A stretch of DNA of 64,000 nucleotides. Source: Pseudomonas alcaliphila JAB1 (GTDB lineage Bacteria > Pseudomonadota > Gammaproteobacteria > Pseudomonadales > Pseudomonadaceae). Under the pieces are notes generated by a model that was given only the letters and a program-made list of their open reading frames with translations, was not told where the DNA came from and searched no databases. The DNA is taken from assembly GCF_001941865.1 (NCBI RefSeq), contig NZ_CP016162.1, forward strand, positions 2,170,001 through 2,234,000, given 5' to 3'. Made by a program: the position numbers and the translations under genes. Shown here piece by piece: positions 39,430-49,415 of this stretch (position 1 is the first letter of the stretch; each line of letters begins with the position of its first letter).

Positions 39430-40206
39430 ATGCTGGAGTGGGGGACGAATGACACGCCCAACAACGGGCGTGTTGCGTTGGTCACAGGTGCCGCGCGTGG
39501 CATCGGCCTGGGTATCAGTGCCTGGCTGATCACCGAGGGTTGGCAGGTGGTGTTGGCCGACGTCGACCGCGAGCGTGGCTCCAGAGTGGCACGTGCTTTG
39601 GGTGATAACGCCTGGTTCGTGGCCATGGATGTGGCCAAGGAAGATCAGATAAGCGTCGGCGTCGCCGAGGTGCTAGGTCAGTTCGGGCGTCTTGATGCGC
39701 TGGTGTGCAATGCGGCTATCTCCGATCCGCACACGCCGCCTGTGGAGTCGCTCGACCTCAAGCGCTGGAACCGCCTGCTGGCGGTCAACCTGACCGGCGC
39801 CATGCTGCTGGCCAAGCACTGTGCGCCATATTTGCGTGGGCATCGCGGCGCCATCGTCAATATCGCCTCCACCCGCGCCAGCCAGTCCGAGGCCGATTGT
39901 GAGGCGTACGCTGCGAGCAAGGGCGGGTTGGTTGCGCTCACTCACGCGCTGTCGATCAGCCTGGGCCCGGAGGTGCGCGTCAACTGCGTCAGCCCAGGCT
40001 GGATCGACTCTCGCGACCCGTCGCAGCAGCGCCTGGAGCCGCTGTCGGTGTTCGATCATGCGCAACATCCGGTCGGCCGTGTGGGTACCGTGGAGGATGT
40101 AGCGGCGCAGGTCGCCTGGCTGCTCTCCGATGCGGCCGGTTTCATCACCGGACAGGAGTTCATCATCGACGGCGGTATGAGTCGCAAGATGATCTATCAG
40201 GATTGA
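39430..40206 (+). CDS. Short-chain dehydrogenase/reductase
   Basis: The 258-residue Rossmann-fold oxidoreductase has the cofactor motif [11 protein letters not shown], an Asp at the end of beta2 ([11 protein letters not shown]) that favours NAD(H), CNAAIS, and the catalytic Ser and YAASK of classical SDRs. The GGMSRKMIY end is usual. The ATG at 39430 is only 2 nt behind the metZ stop, so the two are coupled. Same neighbour as PA3106 in P. aeruginosa. Substrate unknown. Confidence 0.92.
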   Translation: MLEWGTNDTPNNGRVALVTGAARGIGLGISAWLITEGWQVVLADVDRERGSRVARALGDNAWFVAMDVAKEDQISVGVAEVLGQFGRLDALVCNAAISDPHTPPVESLDLKRWNRLLAVNLTGAMLLAKHCAPYLRGHRGAIVNIASTRASQSEADCEAYAASKGGLVALTHALSISLGPEVRVNCVSPGWIDSRDPSQQRLEPLSVFDHAQHPVGRVGTVEDVAAQVAWLLSDAAGFITGQEFIIDGGMSRKMIYQD

Positions 40207-40212
40207 ATGCCT

Positions 40213-40276
40213 GTGGGAGCGAGCCCTGCTCGCGGACCGTGGTCTTGAAACCTTTGCGAGCAGAACTCGCTCCTAC
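40213..40276. repeat. GTGGGAGC-type palindromic intergenic repeat
   Basis: GTGGGAGCGAG...CTCGCTCCTAC outer arms with inner CTGCTCGC / GCGAGCAG form a hairpin of 64 bp. It is a close relative of the hairpin at 17608-17660. Confidence 0.75.
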
Positions 40277-40292
40277 CGATTCGACGCAAACG

Positions 40293-40318
40293 AAAAAGGC
40301 TCCCGAAGGAGCCTTTTT
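40293..40318. terminator. Bidirectional terminator between SDR gene and ETF-QO gene
   Basis: AAAAAGGCTCC...GGAGCCTTTTT is a perfect stem with a 4-nt loop, flanked by A-run and T-run. It can serve the plus-strand metZ-SDR transcript and the convergent ETF-QO transcript. Confidence 0.9.
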
Positions 40319-40332
40319 CATATCTGGCCGAA

Positions 40333-41997
<1,665 letters not shown>

Positions 41998-42103
41998 AGG
42001 CTATCTCCTACTCAAGGCTCTTCGATATTTTATGTTGGAGGGCGCGGCTCGCTCCCTAAGCACGGCGTGGGCATTATATCTATACCCTCTCAGCGGGCCA
42101 ATA

Positions 42104-42117
42104 CAAACGTTTGTTTG
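42104..42117. promoter_or_regulatory. Candidate PsrA operator in the divergent etf promoter region
   Basis: CAAAC-GTTT-GTTTG fits the published PsrA consensus G/CAAAC-N2-4-GTTTG/C. PsrA is a TetR-family repressor released by long-chain fatty acids in Pseudomonas. It lies between the ETF-QO gene and etfB. On the plus strand it overlaps a possible -35 (TTTGAA, 42114-42119) followed after 16 bp by TAGAAT (42136-42141). On the minus strand TATAAT (42073-42078) could serve ETF-QO. Binding is inference. The rest of the 324-bp gap shows nothing else recognisable. Confidence 0.6.
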
Positions 42118-42321
42118 AATTTTCTGTAGGCCTGTTAGAATCCTACTACATCGCGGATGACCGGCCAGTTCGCTGTATTGACCGGGCCAGGCCGCGGGGT
42201 CAAGATACGGGCGGTTTTGCGCTCGCCGTCTGAGCTGAAAGGTTGGTTGCGGCCGATTTTGCATCACCGGCCAGGCTCGCCTTGGCGACATTCTTATTCA
42301 CCGGAGAGTAACGAGGAATCC

Positions 42322-43071
42322 ATGAAGGTTCTTGTAGCTGTCAAACGAGTGGTTGACTACAACGTCAAGGTTCGCGTCAAGGCGGACAACAGCGGCGTCG
42401 ACCTCGCCAACGTCAAGATGTCCATGAACCCCTTCTGCGAAATCGCCGTGGAAGAAGCCGTACGCCTGAAGGAGAAAGGCGTGGCGAGCGAAATCGTCGT
42501 CGTCTCCATCGGCCCGGCTACCGCCCAGGAGCAACTGCGCACCGCGCTGGCTCTGGGTGCCGACCGCGCCATCCTGGTCGAATCCAATGACGAGCTGAAC
42601 TCCCTGGCCGTGGCCAAGCTGCTCAAGGCAGTGGTCGACAAGGAGCAGCCGCAGCTGGTGATCATGGGCAAGCAGGCCATCGACAGCGACAACAACCAGA
42701 CCGGCCAGATGCTGGGCGCCCTGACTGGCTTCGGCCAAGGCACCTTCGCCTCCAAGGTCATCGTTGCTGGCGACAAGGTCAACGTCACCCGTGAGATCGA
42801 TGGCGGTCTGCAGACCGTTGCGCTGAACCTGCCGGCGATCGTCACCACCGACCTGCGTCTGAACGAGCCGCGCTACGCGTCGCTGCCGAACATCATGAAG
42901 GCCAAGAAGAAGCCGCTGGAAACCGTTACCCCGGACGCTCTGGGCGTTTCCACCGCCTCCACCGTCAAGACCCTGAAAGTCGAAGCGCCGGCTGCTCGCA
43001 GCGCTGGCATCAAGGTCAAGTCCGTGGCTGAACTGGTCGAGAAACTGAAGAACGAGGCGAAGGTAATCTAA
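42322..43071 (+). CDS. etfB: Electron transfer flavoprotein subunit beta
   Basis: EtfB is the AMP-binding subunit of the FAD-carrying ETF that accepts electrons from acyl-CoA dehydrogenases. The 249-residue protein has [38 protein letters not shown] and the ETF-beta signature region around [19 protein letters not shown]. The ATG at 42322 follows GAGGAATCC. The etfA ATG begins on the base after its stop codon. Confidence 0.98.
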   Translation: MKVLVAVKRVVDYNVKVRVKADNSGVDLANVKMSMNPFCEIAVEEAVRLKEKGVASEIVVVSIGPATAQEQLRTALALGADRAILVESNDELNSLAVAKLLKAVVDKEQPQLVIMGKQAIDSDNNQTGQMLGALTGFGQGTFASKVIVAGDKVNVTREIDGGLQTVALNLPAIVTTDLRLNEPRYASLPNIMKAKKKPLETVTPDALGVSTASTVKTLKVEAPAARSAGIKVKSVAELVEKLKNEAKVI

Positions 43072-44001
43072 ATGACTATCCTGGTTATCGCTGAACACAC
43101 CAATGCCGCTCTGGCTGCCGCGACCCTGAACACCGTTGCTGCTGCGCAGAAGATCGGTGGCGACATTCACGTTCTGGTAGCCGGTGCCAACGCTGGCGCT
43201 GCTGCCGAAGCTGCGGCCAAGATCGCTGGCGTGGCCAAGGTCCTGGTTGCCGACAACGCTGCCTATGCCAACCAGCTGCCGGAGAACGTCGCTCCGCTGG
43301 TAGCCGAATTGGGCAAGGGCTACAGCCACATCCTGGCTGCCGCTACCAGCAACGGCAAGAACATCCTGCCGCGCGTCGCTGCTGCTCTGGACGTCGATCA
43401 GATCTCCGAGATCATCGCCGTTGAAAGCGCCGACACCTTCAAGCGTCCGATCTATGCCGGTAACGCCATCGCGACCGTGCAGTCCTCGGCTGCCATCAAG
43501 GTGATCACCGTGCGTAGCACCGGTTTCGACGCCGCTGCTGCCGAAGGCGGCAGCGCTGCCGTTGAAGCCGTTTCTGGCCCGGCTGACGCCGGCAAGTCCG
43601 CCTTCGTTGGCGAAGAACTGGCCAAGTCCGACCGTCCGGAACTGACCGCTGCCAAGATCGTCGTTTCCGGCGGCCGCGGCATGGGCAATGGCGACAACTT
43701 CAAGCACCTGTACGCCCTGGCCGACAAGCTGGGCGCTGCCGTCGGCGCTTCCCGCGCTGCGGTCGACGCCGGCTTCGTGCCGAACGACATGCAGGTCGGT
43801 CAGACCGGCAAGATCGTTGCGCCGCAGCTGTACATCGCCGTCGGTATCTCCGGCGCGATCCAGCACCTGGCCGGTATGAAGGACTCCAAGGTGATCGTTG
43901 CGATCAACAAGGACGAAGAGGCGCCGATCTTCCAAGTGGCTGACTACGGCCTGGTCGCCGACCTGTTCGAAGCTGTACCGGAGCTGGAGAAGTCGGTCTA
44001 A
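43072..44001 (+). CDS. etfA: Electron transfer flavoprotein subunit alpha
   Basis: EtfA carries the FAD. The 309-residue protein has an N-terminal ETF domain and a C-terminal FAD-binding domain with [37 protein letters not shown] and the ETF-alpha signature [15 protein letters not shown]...[12 protein letters not shown]. It abuts etfB with no gap and ends at a strong terminator. Confidence 0.98.
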   Translation: MTILVIAEHTNAALAAATLNTVAAAQKIGGDIHVLVAGANAGAAAEAAAKIAGVAKVLVADNAAYANQLPENVAPLVAELGKGYSHILAAATSNGKNILPRVAAALDVDQISEIIAVESADTFKRPIYAGNAIATVQSSAAIKVITVRSTGFDAAAAEGGSAAVEAVSGPADAGKSAFVGEELAKSDRPELTAAKIVVSGGRGMGNGDNFKHLYALADKLGAAVGASRAAVDAGFVPNDMQVGQTGKIVAPQLYIAVGISGAIQHLAGMKDSKVIVAINKDEEAPIFQVADYGLVADLFEAVPELEKSV

Positions 44002-44020
44002 ACCGCTTTTCCCGCAACGA

Positions 44021-44049
44021 AAAACCCGCTCACCAGAGCGGGTTTTTTT
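44021..44049 (+). terminator. Terminator of etfBA
   Basis: AAAACCCGCTC...GAGCGGGTTTTTTT is a perfect 7-bp GC stem extended by A/T pairs, with a 5-nt loop and a run of seven T, 20 nt behind etfA. Confidence 0.92.
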
Positions 44050-44082
44050 ATGGTTCTTCGCATTCTCGCGGGGAGGATACGC

Positions 44083-44609
44083 TTGACACCGGACTGGCAA
44101 TTACGTGTTAGCTGTCGATGAGTCGGCACTATCCATTAGCGCGTCGTCTGGCCTGATGGGTTTCGCCCCTTACGGGCGAGTCACTTTCTCTTGCTTGCCC
44201 AAGAGAAAGTAACCAAAGAGAAGGGCACCCCTCCATCCGGCCCCGGCTGCGCCGGGGTTCCCTCGCTCCATCACCGCTCCAGGGGCACGCCACGAAGGGC
44301 CATCCCGGTCCCCTTCAGGAGGCCGAGCGGAGGTGTTGCGTAGGGGGATGAGCCGCATGGATGCGGCGAAAGGCTTAATGGGCCAAGGATGGCCCATGTA
44401 AGCCGGCCCCCGCAGCGGCGCCGGAGCGAGGGAAGTTTCGCGTAGCGAAACCCGAATGTCGGGGTGCCCTTCTTTGGCACACCTTTCTTGGGCAAGCAAG
44501 AAAGGTGTGGCGCCCGTAAGGGGCGCAACCCAAACGTTCAGCGCACACGGTAATGGATAGTGCTAAGTCAGCAAGCGATACGCACACAAACTTGCCAGTC
44601 CGGTGTCAA
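44083..44609. repeat. 527-bp imperfect palindromic element, non-coding
   Basis: Both ends read TTGACACCGGACTGGCAA inwards (44083-44100; complement of 44592-44609). Further blocks pair across one centre near 44345: GCACTATCCATTA (44126 / 44563), CGCCCCTTACGGGCG (44164-44178 / 44511-44525) and AAGGGCACCCC (44221-44231 / 44461-44471). Each arm also holds its own hairpin around GCTTGCCC (44183-44209 and 44480-44507). Short open frames inside are not gene-like. The 44050-44666 gap contains nothing else. It may be a non-autonomous mobile element or a structured RNA locus. Confidence 0.85.
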
Positions 44610-44666
44610 CTCGCACTTTCCCCAAACTATGCGAAGAGCTTTTTTATTGCCTGCTTGTGCGCAGTG

Positions 44667-45593
44667 TCACTTCAGGCCTTCTAGAAACTGCCGGTAGAGC
44701 AGGGCGCTTTCTTCGGGGCGCTCGAGCATGGGGGCGTGGCCGACGTTCTCCATGATCACCACGCTGGGTTTGCCTAGCAGCGGTTGCATGACCTCGATGC
44801 TGGATACGTCCAGCACTCGATCCTGTTTGCCCCACAGCAGTAAGGTGGGTGCCTGGATTCTTGTCAGCTGGGGCTCCAGAGCAATGGCGCGTTCCCGCAA
44901 CTGCTTGAATACCATCTCGTAATGCCCGGCACGGGCCATGGCGCGCTCACCCAGATAGCGTTTGAGAGGCTCGGGCAGATAGGGCGGCTCGACGAAGATG
45001 AAGTGCAGTAGCTTGTCAAAATCCTGCGGCTGCTTGATCACCAGGGGATTGGGCTCGCCACGAGCGAGCAGACGATATAGCTCGCTCTTTTGCGGGCTGT
45101 CGATTCCGGCATTGGCGAACAGCGCCAGCGAGCGGACGCGTTCCGGGTAGCGTGCGGCGAAGAGGGCGGCGATCTGTCCGCCCATCGAGTTACCCAGCAC
45201 GTGCGCCTGCTGGATACCCATGGCGTCGAGAATATCCGCCAGCCGTTCAGCCTGAGTGCCGGTATCGTAGCTACCGCTAGGCAGGTCGCTGTCGCCGAAG
45301 CCTGGCAGATCCAGGGCAATGACGCGATAGTTCGCGGTCAGGTGGCGAGCAAAGCGCAGCCAGTTATCCTTGTCGGCGGCAAAACCATGAAGCAGCACCA
45401 GCGTTTCAGCGCTTGCCGGCCCTCCCTGGTAGTAATGGATGTTAAGATTATGGACAGTCAGCTGCTCGTGAGCGAGACCGGCGCGGTACTGTTCCAGCAG
45501 ACGCAGGCTGGCCAGTTGAGTCGCAGGAAAGAAATACAGCGTAGCTGCGCTACCTGACAGCAGGAGCAGCAGCGCGAACAGCAGTTTTTTCAT
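44667..45593 (-). CDS. Exported or membrane-anchored alpha/beta hydrolase (lipase/esterase-like)
   Basis: The 308-residue protein starts with a hydrophobic signal or anchor (residues 3-25, LLFALLLLLSGSAATLYFF). The hydrolase core has the oxyanion LLHGFAADKDNW, DLPGFGDSD, the nucleophile elbow GNSMGG, the acid in LWGKQDRVL and the catalytic His in ENVGHAPMLE. It should act in the periplasm or at the inner membrane as an esterase or lipase. A related gene (PA2949) is near the etf genes of P. aeruginosa, so the neighbourhood is conserved. Natural substrate unknown. Confidence 0.9.
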   Translation of the reverse strand: MKKLLFALLLLLSGSAATLYFFPATQLASLRLLEQYRAGLAHEQLTVHNLNIHYYQGGPASAETLVLLHGFAADKDNWLRFARHLTANYRVIALDLPGFGDSDLPSGSYDTGTQAERLADILDAMGIQQAHVLGNSMGGQIAALFAARYPERVRSLALFANAGIDSPQKSELYRLLARGEPNPLVIKQPQDFDKLLHFIFVEPPYLPEPLKRYLGERAMARAGHYEMVFKQLRERAIALEPQLTRIQAPTLLLWGKQDRVLDVSSIEVMQPLLGKPSVVIMENVGHAPMLERPEESALLYRQFLEGLK

Positions 45594-45700
45594 GGCGCGT
45601 CCTTATCGCACTGATTCCGGTGGCGCCATTAAGCTAGCATGAATACACAGGACTCCGGGGCCGCTGTCCCGCCGACCCACGTATGAACCGAGAGTAGCCA

Positions 45701-46534
45701 ATGCCTGAGCGTTGTCTGTTTAAGTCGCTGTTGCTGTGGTGTGCCCTGGTCGTTATGCCGACTGCGGCCCTGGCCGTTGGTAAATGCGAGCGCTTGGTGG
45801 CGACCGGTAATCCGGAATATCCCCCCTATCTCTGGCGTGATCCGCAGAATCCGCAGCAGTTGATCGGCGCCAATGCCGATCTGCTCAAACACCTGGCAAA
45901 AGAACTCGGTGTGGTGGTTGACGTGATCTACACCGGACCCTGGTCGCGAGCGCAGGATGAGGTGCGTACTGGGCGTGTCGACCTGATCGCTGGGGCCTTC
46001 ATCACTCTACCGCGGTTGGAGCACATGGATTACGTGCACCCTGCGTTCTTCTATACACCCAGCGTGGTCTGGGTGCGCAAGGGCGAAGCATTTCCCTACG
46101 GCAGCTGGATCGACTTGCAGGGGAATACTGGCGACACCCTGGTGGGCAACAGTTTTGGTCAGCAGTTCGATACCTTCGCCAAGCAGAACCTGAAGCTCGA
46201 GGGCGTCCCCAGCTTGACTCAGGCGTTCCAGAAGTTGCTGCTTGGCCGCACCGACTATGTGCTCTACGAGCGCTACCCAGGCTTGGCGCTCGCCGAGACG
46301 CTGGGCATGGAAGATGATCTGGAGGTGCTGGACCCGCCGATTTCCAGCGAAGGCCTCTACCTTACCCTGTCGCATAATTCGGCGTGCAACGAGCCCTGGC
46401 TACGCGGCCAGCTGGCGCGAAATATGGCAGAAATGGTCGCCGCCGGGCTGCCTGAGCAGTTCCTGCAACGCAATCTGGAATTATGGAAGGCACAGCAGAT
46501 GCAGCCTGATCCGGTTGGCGACGTCACTCAGTAG
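45701..46534 (+). CDS. Periplasmic solute-binding protein, family 3 type
   Basis: The 277-residue protein has a signal peptide (about 1-25, ending ALA before VGKCERL) and a bilobed SBP_bac_3 domain. NPEYPPYLW, ANADLLKHLAKELG and RTGRVDLIAGAFITL are typical of amino-acid binding proteins. No ABC permease or ATPase gene is adjacent, so it is an orphan that may serve a distant transporter or a sensor. Two Cys (KCERL and NSACNEPW) may form a disulphide. It is followed after 9 nt by a lipoprotein gene and then an OmpA-like lipoprotein gene, suggesting one envelope operon. Confidence 0.88.
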   Translation: MPERCLFKSLLLWCALVVMPTAALAVGKCERLVATGNPEYPPYLWRDPQNPQQLIGANADLLKHLAKELGVVVDVIYTGPWSRAQDEVRTGRVDLIAGAFITLPRLEHMDYVHPAFFYTPSVVWVRKGEAFPYGSWIDLQGNTGDTLVGNSFGQQFDTFAKQNLKLEGVPSLTQAFQKLLLGRTDYVLYERYPGLALAETLGMEDDLEVLDPPISSEGLYLTLSHNSACNEPWLRGQLARNMAEMVAAGLPEQFLQRNLELWKAQQMQPDPVGDVTQ

Positions 46535-46543
46535 GAAATTTTC

Positions 46544-46894
46544 GTGATCAATCGAACCCTTCCCTTGTTGCTGGCGCTGGGCCTGACGGCCTGTGCCAGC
46601 GATCCTGCTCCCACCGAGCAGATGCGGCTGACCGAACAGGCGTTGGCGCAGACCAAATCCCTGGGGGTGGTCAGCGAACAGTCCGCGTCACTTCACCAGG
46701 CTGAAGAGAAGTTCGCGCAGGCCCAGGCGGCCATGCAGGACGGTGAACACAAGCAGGCGCGCCTGCTGGCCGAACAGGCCGAGCTGGATGCGCGCCTGGC
46801 TGAAGCTGAGCACCTCAATGCCAAAGGTCGGGAGCAACTGACCGAACTCAATCAACGCATCGGCCGTCTGCGCCAGCAACTGGGAGCCATGTGA
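46544..46894 (+). CDS. Small coiled-coil lipoprotein (DUF4398-like)
   Basis: The 116-residue product has a lipobox LTAC (cut before Cys17), so it is lipid-anchored. The next residues are Ala-Ser, which do not retain it in the inner membrane, so the outer membrane is likely. The rest is almost entirely alpha-helical with heptad-like Ala/Leu/Glu/Gln (about 25-115). It begins with GTG at 46544 and overlaps the OmpA-like gene (TGATG). Such pairs of DUF4398 lipoprotein plus OmpA-domain lipoprotein are common in Pseudomonas; role not established. Confidence 0.85.
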   Translation: MINRTLPLLLALGLTACASDPAPTEQMRLTEQALAQTKSLGVVSEQSASLHQAEEKFAQAQAAMQDGEHKQARLLAEQAELDARLAEAEHLNAKGREQLTELNQRIGRLRQQLGAM

Positions 46895-47706
46895 TGAAGG
46901 CTTTTGGTCATCTGGGCGGTCTGATGCTGGTCGGTACGCTGTTGAGTGGTTGTGCGTCCAGTCAGTTGGCGAGTGAGCAGGCTCTGGAAGAAGCGCGTCT
47001 GAGTTTTCAGTCGGTCAAGGAAGATCCCAGTGTGCTGCGCGCCGCACCCAAGGACGTGATTCGCGCAGGCGAATCGCTGGGCCGTGCTGAGCGCCTGTCC
47101 AGTTACTGGGGCAGTGGCGACGATGTGCGTCATTACGCCTACCTTAGCCAGCGCTATGCCGAGATCGCCCGGCAACACAGCGATATCAGTCTCAACCAGG
47201 AACGCGCAGCCAAGCTCGAGCTGGAACGCCAGCGTCTGCAGTTGACCTTGCGCGAAGCCAAGCTGATGAGCGTGCAGCAGCACAACGGCTGGTTGGAAGA
47301 GCAGATGGTCAGCCTCGCCACCAACGAGACCGAGCGCGGCCTGGTGATGACCCTGGGCGATATGTTGTTCGACGCCGGTCGCGCCGATCTGCAACCAGCA
47401 GCCAACCGTACGGTGCTCAAGCTCGTGCAGTTCCTGCAGATCAATCCGCAGCGCCGCGTGCGGATCGAAGGCTATACCGACAATACCGGTGATGCCGCCG
47501 AGAATCTCGAACTGTCGCGCGCGCGCGCGCAGGCTGTGGCCGATCTGCTGGTGGATCTGGGCGTGGAAGCCAAGCGTATTCAGGTCGCCGGTTACGGTGT
47601 CGACTTCCCGGTTGCGGAAAATGCGTCGGCACGTGGCCGCGCGCAGAATCGGCGGGTGGAAATCGTCTTCTCCGACGAGCGAGGCCAGCTTGGTGCCGAG
47701 CGCTGA
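46894..47706 (+). CDS. OmpA-domain lipoprotein
   Basis: The 270-residue product has a lipobox LSGC (Cys20), a helical region (about 25-140, with a second DUF4398-like stretch) and a C-terminal OmpA-like peptidoglycan-binding domain (about 155-265: LFDAGRADLQPAANRTV, VRIEGYTDNTGD, LSRARAQAVADLLV, NRRVEIVFSD). It should tether the outer membrane to peptidoglycan. The ATG at 46894 overlaps the stop of the preceding lipoprotein gene. A terminator follows at 47721. Confidence 0.92.
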   Translation: MKAFGHLGGLMLVGTLLSGCASSQLASEQALEEARLSFQSVKEDPSVLRAAPKDVIRAGESLGRAERLSSYWGSGDDVRHYAYLSQRYAEIARQHSDISLNQERAAKLELERQRLQLTLREAKLMSVQQHNGWLEEQMVSLATNETERGLVMTLGDMLFDAGRADLQPAANRTVLKLVQFLQINPQRRVRIEGYTDNTGDAAENLELSRARAQAVADLLVDLGVEAKRIQVAGYGVDFPVAENASARGRAQNRRVEIVFSDERGQLGAER

Positions 47707-47720
47707 GCGAAATGCCTGAC

Positions 47721-47748
47721 AAAACCCCGGCAGAGTCCGGGGTTTTTT
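47721..47748 (+). terminator. Terminator of the envelope lipoprotein operon
   Basis: AAAACCCCGG...CCGGGGTTTTTT is a perfect stem with an 8-nt loop, 14 nt behind the OmpA-like gene. Confidence 0.92.
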
Positions 47749-47883
47749 ATGCACTGAAAATGGCGACGATGCCGTGCCCGATTGGCAAGCAATGGCGTAA
47801 GGGAAAACAGATCGTATCTGTGCCGGTACAATTGTGTAGCAATAGGTTACTGTTATGCTCCAGTGACCACGGAGGATATCGCC

Positions 47884-49329
47884 ATGACCAATCTGCTGCT
47901 CTATCAACGTATCGCCCAGCAGTTGGCCGAGGATATTCGTCGCGGTGTTTACCAGCCTGGCGAGCGCGTGCCTTCGGTGCGCAAGATGAGTGCTCAGCTC
48001 AATGTCAGCCACGCCACGGTGTTGCAGGCCTACGCCAACCTCGAAGATCAGGGATTGATTCGTGCACGCCCGCAATCGGGCTTCTACGTGCACCAGACGC
48101 CAGCGCTGACCGCGCCGACACCGGACATCGCCAAGGTCGAGCGACCAGGTCTGGTCACCCGCGCCAGCATCATCAACCAGGTGCTCACCGAGTCGCGCCG
48201 CGAGGGCGTATTTCCGCTGGGCGCCGCGGTACCGCATGTCGATTACCTGCCGGTGCGCGCATTGCACCAGCAACTGGCCAAGGTCACCCGTTTTCACAGC
48301 CCGCGCGCCTTCAGCTACATGTTCAGTCCCGGCTTCGAGCCGTTGCGCCGCCAGGTGGCGATCCGCATGCGCGATGCCGGCGTGGTGGTCGATCCGTCCG
48401 AGGTGGTGATCACCCATGGCTGCGTCGATGCGCTGCAGATGAGCCTGCGTGTGCTGACCAAGCCGGGCGATCTCATCGCGGTAGAGTCGCCAACCTATTA
48501 CGGCCTGCTGCAACTGGCCGACCTGCTGGGGCTCAAGGTCATCGAGATTCCCTGCGACCCGACTACCGGCATCAGCCTTGAAGCGCTGCAACTGGCGGCC
48601 AACCAGTGGCCGATCAAGGCATTGGTGCTGACCGCGCGACTGTCCAACCCGCTGGGAGGAACTATCCCCGAGGAACGTCAGCGTCAGTTGCTGCGCCTGG
48701 CCGGTGATTACGATTTCCAGATCGTCGAGGACGATATCTACGGCGAGCTGATGTTCGAACAGGGGCCGACCAAAGCACTGAAGTCGCATGATCGCGACAG
48801 CCGGGTGATCTATTGCTCGAGTTTCTCCAAGACGCTGTCGCCCGGTGTGCGTATTGGCTGGATCGTCGCCGGCAAGTATCAGGACGAGATCCAGCGGCTG
48901 CAGACCTTTTCCACCCATTCGGCGTGCAGCGTCACCCAGATGGCGGTGGCGGCTTATCTGGAGAACGGTGGCTATGACCGCCATCTGCGGCATATTCGCC
49001 AGGAGTACCGCAAGAACCTCAATGCCTTCCAGCTGGCGGTGCAGCAGTACTTTCCGGTCGGCACGCAGATGACCCGGCCCAAGGGCGGCTTTATCCTCTG
49101 GGTCAGCCTGCCGGCGCGGGTCAACACCAAGGATCTGCATGTGCGCGCGCTGCAGCAGGGTATCTCGATCGCGCCGGGGCTGATCTTCAGCAACACCGAG
49201 CAGTTCAATCATTGCGTGCGGCTCAACTGCGGCATTCCCTGGAACCGCGAGGCAGAGAGGGCGCTGATGACCCTGGGCATGCTGGCCACGCAGTTGTGCC
49301 AGGAAGCGGGCGGTTCCTGGGAAGGTTGA
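47884..49329 (+). CDS. MocR-type GntR/aminotransferase regulator
   Basis: The 481-residue protein fuses a GntR winged HTH (about residues 5-72, GERVPSVRKMSAQLNVSHAT) to a class I aminotransferase fold (about 95-475) with the PLP lysine in SSFSKTLSPGVRIGW. MocR proteins use PLP as effector and usually control PLP or amino-acid related genes. Upstream DNA (47800-47870) is AT-rich and could hold the promoter. Start at ATG 47884 behind GGAGGATATCGCC. The usual divergent target gene is absent: the upstream neighbour is a separate convergent-free operon ending in a terminator. Target unknown. Confidence 0.93.
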   Translation: MTNLLLYQRIAQQLAEDIRRGVYQPGERVPSVRKMSAQLNVSHATVLQAYANLEDQGLIRARPQSGFYVHQTPALTAPTPDIAKVERPGLVTRASIINQVLTESRREGVFPLGAAVPHVDYLPVRALHQQLAKVTRFHSPRAFSYMFSPGFEPLRRQVAIRMRDAGVVVDPSEVVITHGCVDALQMSLRVLTKPGDLIAVESPTYYGLLQLADLLGLKVIEIPCDPTTGISLEALQLAANQWPIKALVLTARLSNPLGGTIPEERQRQLLRLAGDYDFQIVEDDIYGELMFEQGPTKALKSHDRDSRVIYCSSFSKTLSPGVRIGWIVAGKYQDEIQRLQTFSTHSACSVTQMAVAAYLENGGYDRHLRHIRQEYRKNLNAFQLAVQQYFPVGTQMTRPKGGFILWVSLPARVNTKDLHVRALQQGISIAPGLIFSNTEQFNHCVRLNCGIPWNREAERALMTLGMLATQLCQEAGGSWEG

Positions 49330-49415
49330 GAAAGCATGCCCTGGATTAACCCGTTTCATCGAGGGGCTGCGTCTACCTGAGCGAAGGTCTCGTGCCATTG
49401 CTCAGGAGGTGCACC

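Noticed and set aside
44170..44587. Short open frames inside the 527-bp palindrome
   Set aside because: They lie in symmetric repeat DNA, have Arg/Pro/Gly-rich composition and no ribosome site; not supportable as genes.
46852..49398. Long open frame (848 codons) on the minus strand across the lipoprotein and MocR genes
   Set aside because: Antisense to several well-supported genes, with His/Gln/Arg-rich low-complexity translation and no recognisable domain; a high-GC shadow frame.
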